Source: Callorhinus ursinus (lineage: Eukaryota > Chordata > Mammalia > Carnivora > Otariidae). Taken from it: a stretch of DNA of 64,000 nucleotides. Below the pieces are notes generated by a model. That model saw nothing but the letters and a program-made list of their open reading frames with translations. It did no database searches and was not told where the DNA came from. Within the stretch, counting starts at the first letter, position 1; the number at the start of each line of letters is the position of its first letter. Positions 62,970 to 64,000 of this stretch are shown piece after piece. Position numbers and translations under genes: made by a program. The stretch spans positions 2,671,723 through 2,735,722 of the forward strand of contig NW_020313288.1 in the NCBI RefSeq assembly GCF_003265705.1, in the 5' to 3' direction.

Positions 62970-64000
62970 GGAATACCAGGGTGCGCCTGGGTGCATATTT
63001 TTAAGACACACACACACAGCGCATAAAACATGAATATACAACCTAATAAATTCTTGTGAAACCAACAACCACGTGACTGGCACCCAGGTGAAGAGGAAGG
63101 ATGTCGTCAGCCCCAGGAGGGTGCCCAGATTTTCCTTCCTTCTGCCCAGTGGCCCAAAAGGCTCCGAATTCCACGGTATCCTGTGTCCAGGGAGCACTTT
63201 TTGGTAATAAGATTTATCTTGCCCTTCATTTCTAAAATTTAGATGGCGCCGTATTCACTTTCTTGGGTGTGCGGCTCTATGAGTTTCAACAGAGGTACAG
63301 ACGTGGAAATTACCACCCGCACAGTGGCCACGAGGTGGCTCCATCCCCTGAAAATCTCCCTCCAGGTGCCCACCCCCCCGCTGGGTCCTCAGACCCTCAA
63401 CCCAGCTCCAGTCCCTGGAAACCGCTGATCTTCATTGCCATGATTTTTAAAATATTTCTCAGGATGTCTTATCAAGGCAAGCCTACTCTTATGTGGCTTT
63501 TCAGGTTGGCTTCTCTCCCTTACCGTTTGAGATTCACGTCTTCAAGCAGGGGTCCCAGGCCTCCTTCTGACCACTGAGCGGCTGTGGGGCACTGCCCAGC
63601 AAGGTTCATCCACAGAAGACAGGGCGCTGTTTCCCATGCAGGGTGATCGTGAAGACCGGCTGCTACAAACACACGTGTTCATTTCTCCAGGATAAAGCCC
63701 TCGAGGCGGGGTTTGTGGGGCCAGGGTCTGCAAGGCACCGTGAACGGCTTCCCAAAACCGCCGCACCATTGCGCATGGGCAGCCGCGATGGATGACACAC
63801 CATTGTTGCTCGGCGTCCTCTTCAACACGTGGTGGTGTCGTATTTTTCATTCTAGCCACTCTAAGACGTGCGTGATGGTGTCTCCTTAGGGAGTTAATCC
63901 GCGTCTCCCGGAAGAACTAACGGTGTCTAGGCGCCCTCCGTGTATCCTCCTCGGGGAAGGATCTAGTCACGTAATTTGTCGTTTCTTTTACTGCGTCGTT
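62970..64000 (-). repeat. Antisense L1 remnant, heavily diverged
   Basis: Words such as 'gtgttcatttctccaggata', 'ttcccaaaaccgccgcacca tt', 'caccattgttgctcggcgtc' and 'attctagccactctaagacg tgcgtgatggtgtctcctta gg' follow, in order, the reverse complement of L1 ORF2 3' sequence. It runs to the window edge. Confidence 0.6.

Overview
This window is vertebrate nuclear DNA from a carnivoran mammal. The evidence is a set of spliced genes with GT-AG introns and mammalian-length proteins, plus at least 17 copies of the tRNA-Lys-derived carnivore SINE family (SINEC), many with intact target-site duplications. The canid-specific and felid-specific SINE consensus forms were not seen, which points to an arctoid caniform (bear, seal or mustelid group). 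That species-level inference is weak. Older mammalian repeats (MIR, L2, L1M fragments, MER20-like hAT elements and ancient MaLR-like LTRs) fill the introns and gaps.

Three protein-coding genes lie on the minus strand, in the order and orientation of the human chromosome 19p13.3 block GNA15 - S1PR4 - NCLN. From high to low coordinate they are GNA15 (7 coding exons, 41772-60928, 374 aa), S1PR4 (single coding exon, 31570-32727, 385 aa) and NCLN (15 coding exons, 10271-26651, 563 aa). I assembled every exon by hand. All splice phases close, all introns are GT-AG, and the NCLN and GNA15 lengths equal those of the human proteins, so all three look intact.

Layout: 1-8640 is repeat-rich intergenic DNA downstream of NCLN. 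8640-10270 is the probable NCLN 3' UTR. 10271-26651 is NCLN. 26390-27450 is its CpG-rich promoter region, with a cluster of ACTAC(A)nnnCCC (ZNF143/THAP11-type) motifs. 27450-31569 is the gap between NCLN and S1PR4. 31570-32727 is S1PR4. 32728-41090 is intergenic, with an 18-bp minisatellite and a rearranged block of inverted repeats. 41091-60928 is GNA15. 60929-64000 is GNA15 upstream DNA ending in an antisense L1 remnant.

The genes are not an operon. GNA15 (a Gq-class alpha subunit of haematopoietic cells) and S1PR4 (a lymphoid sphingosine-1-phosphate receptor) are both leukocyte signalling genes. NCLN is a broadly used endoplasmic-reticulum membrane protein of the multipass translocon. I found no new protein system. 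The most unusual structure is at 36190-36600: a 115-bp MER20-like segment that is an exact inverted copy of 37649-37763, bracketed by a 32-bp direct repeat and next to a SINE that is the inverted, flank-sharing sister of the SINE at 35426.
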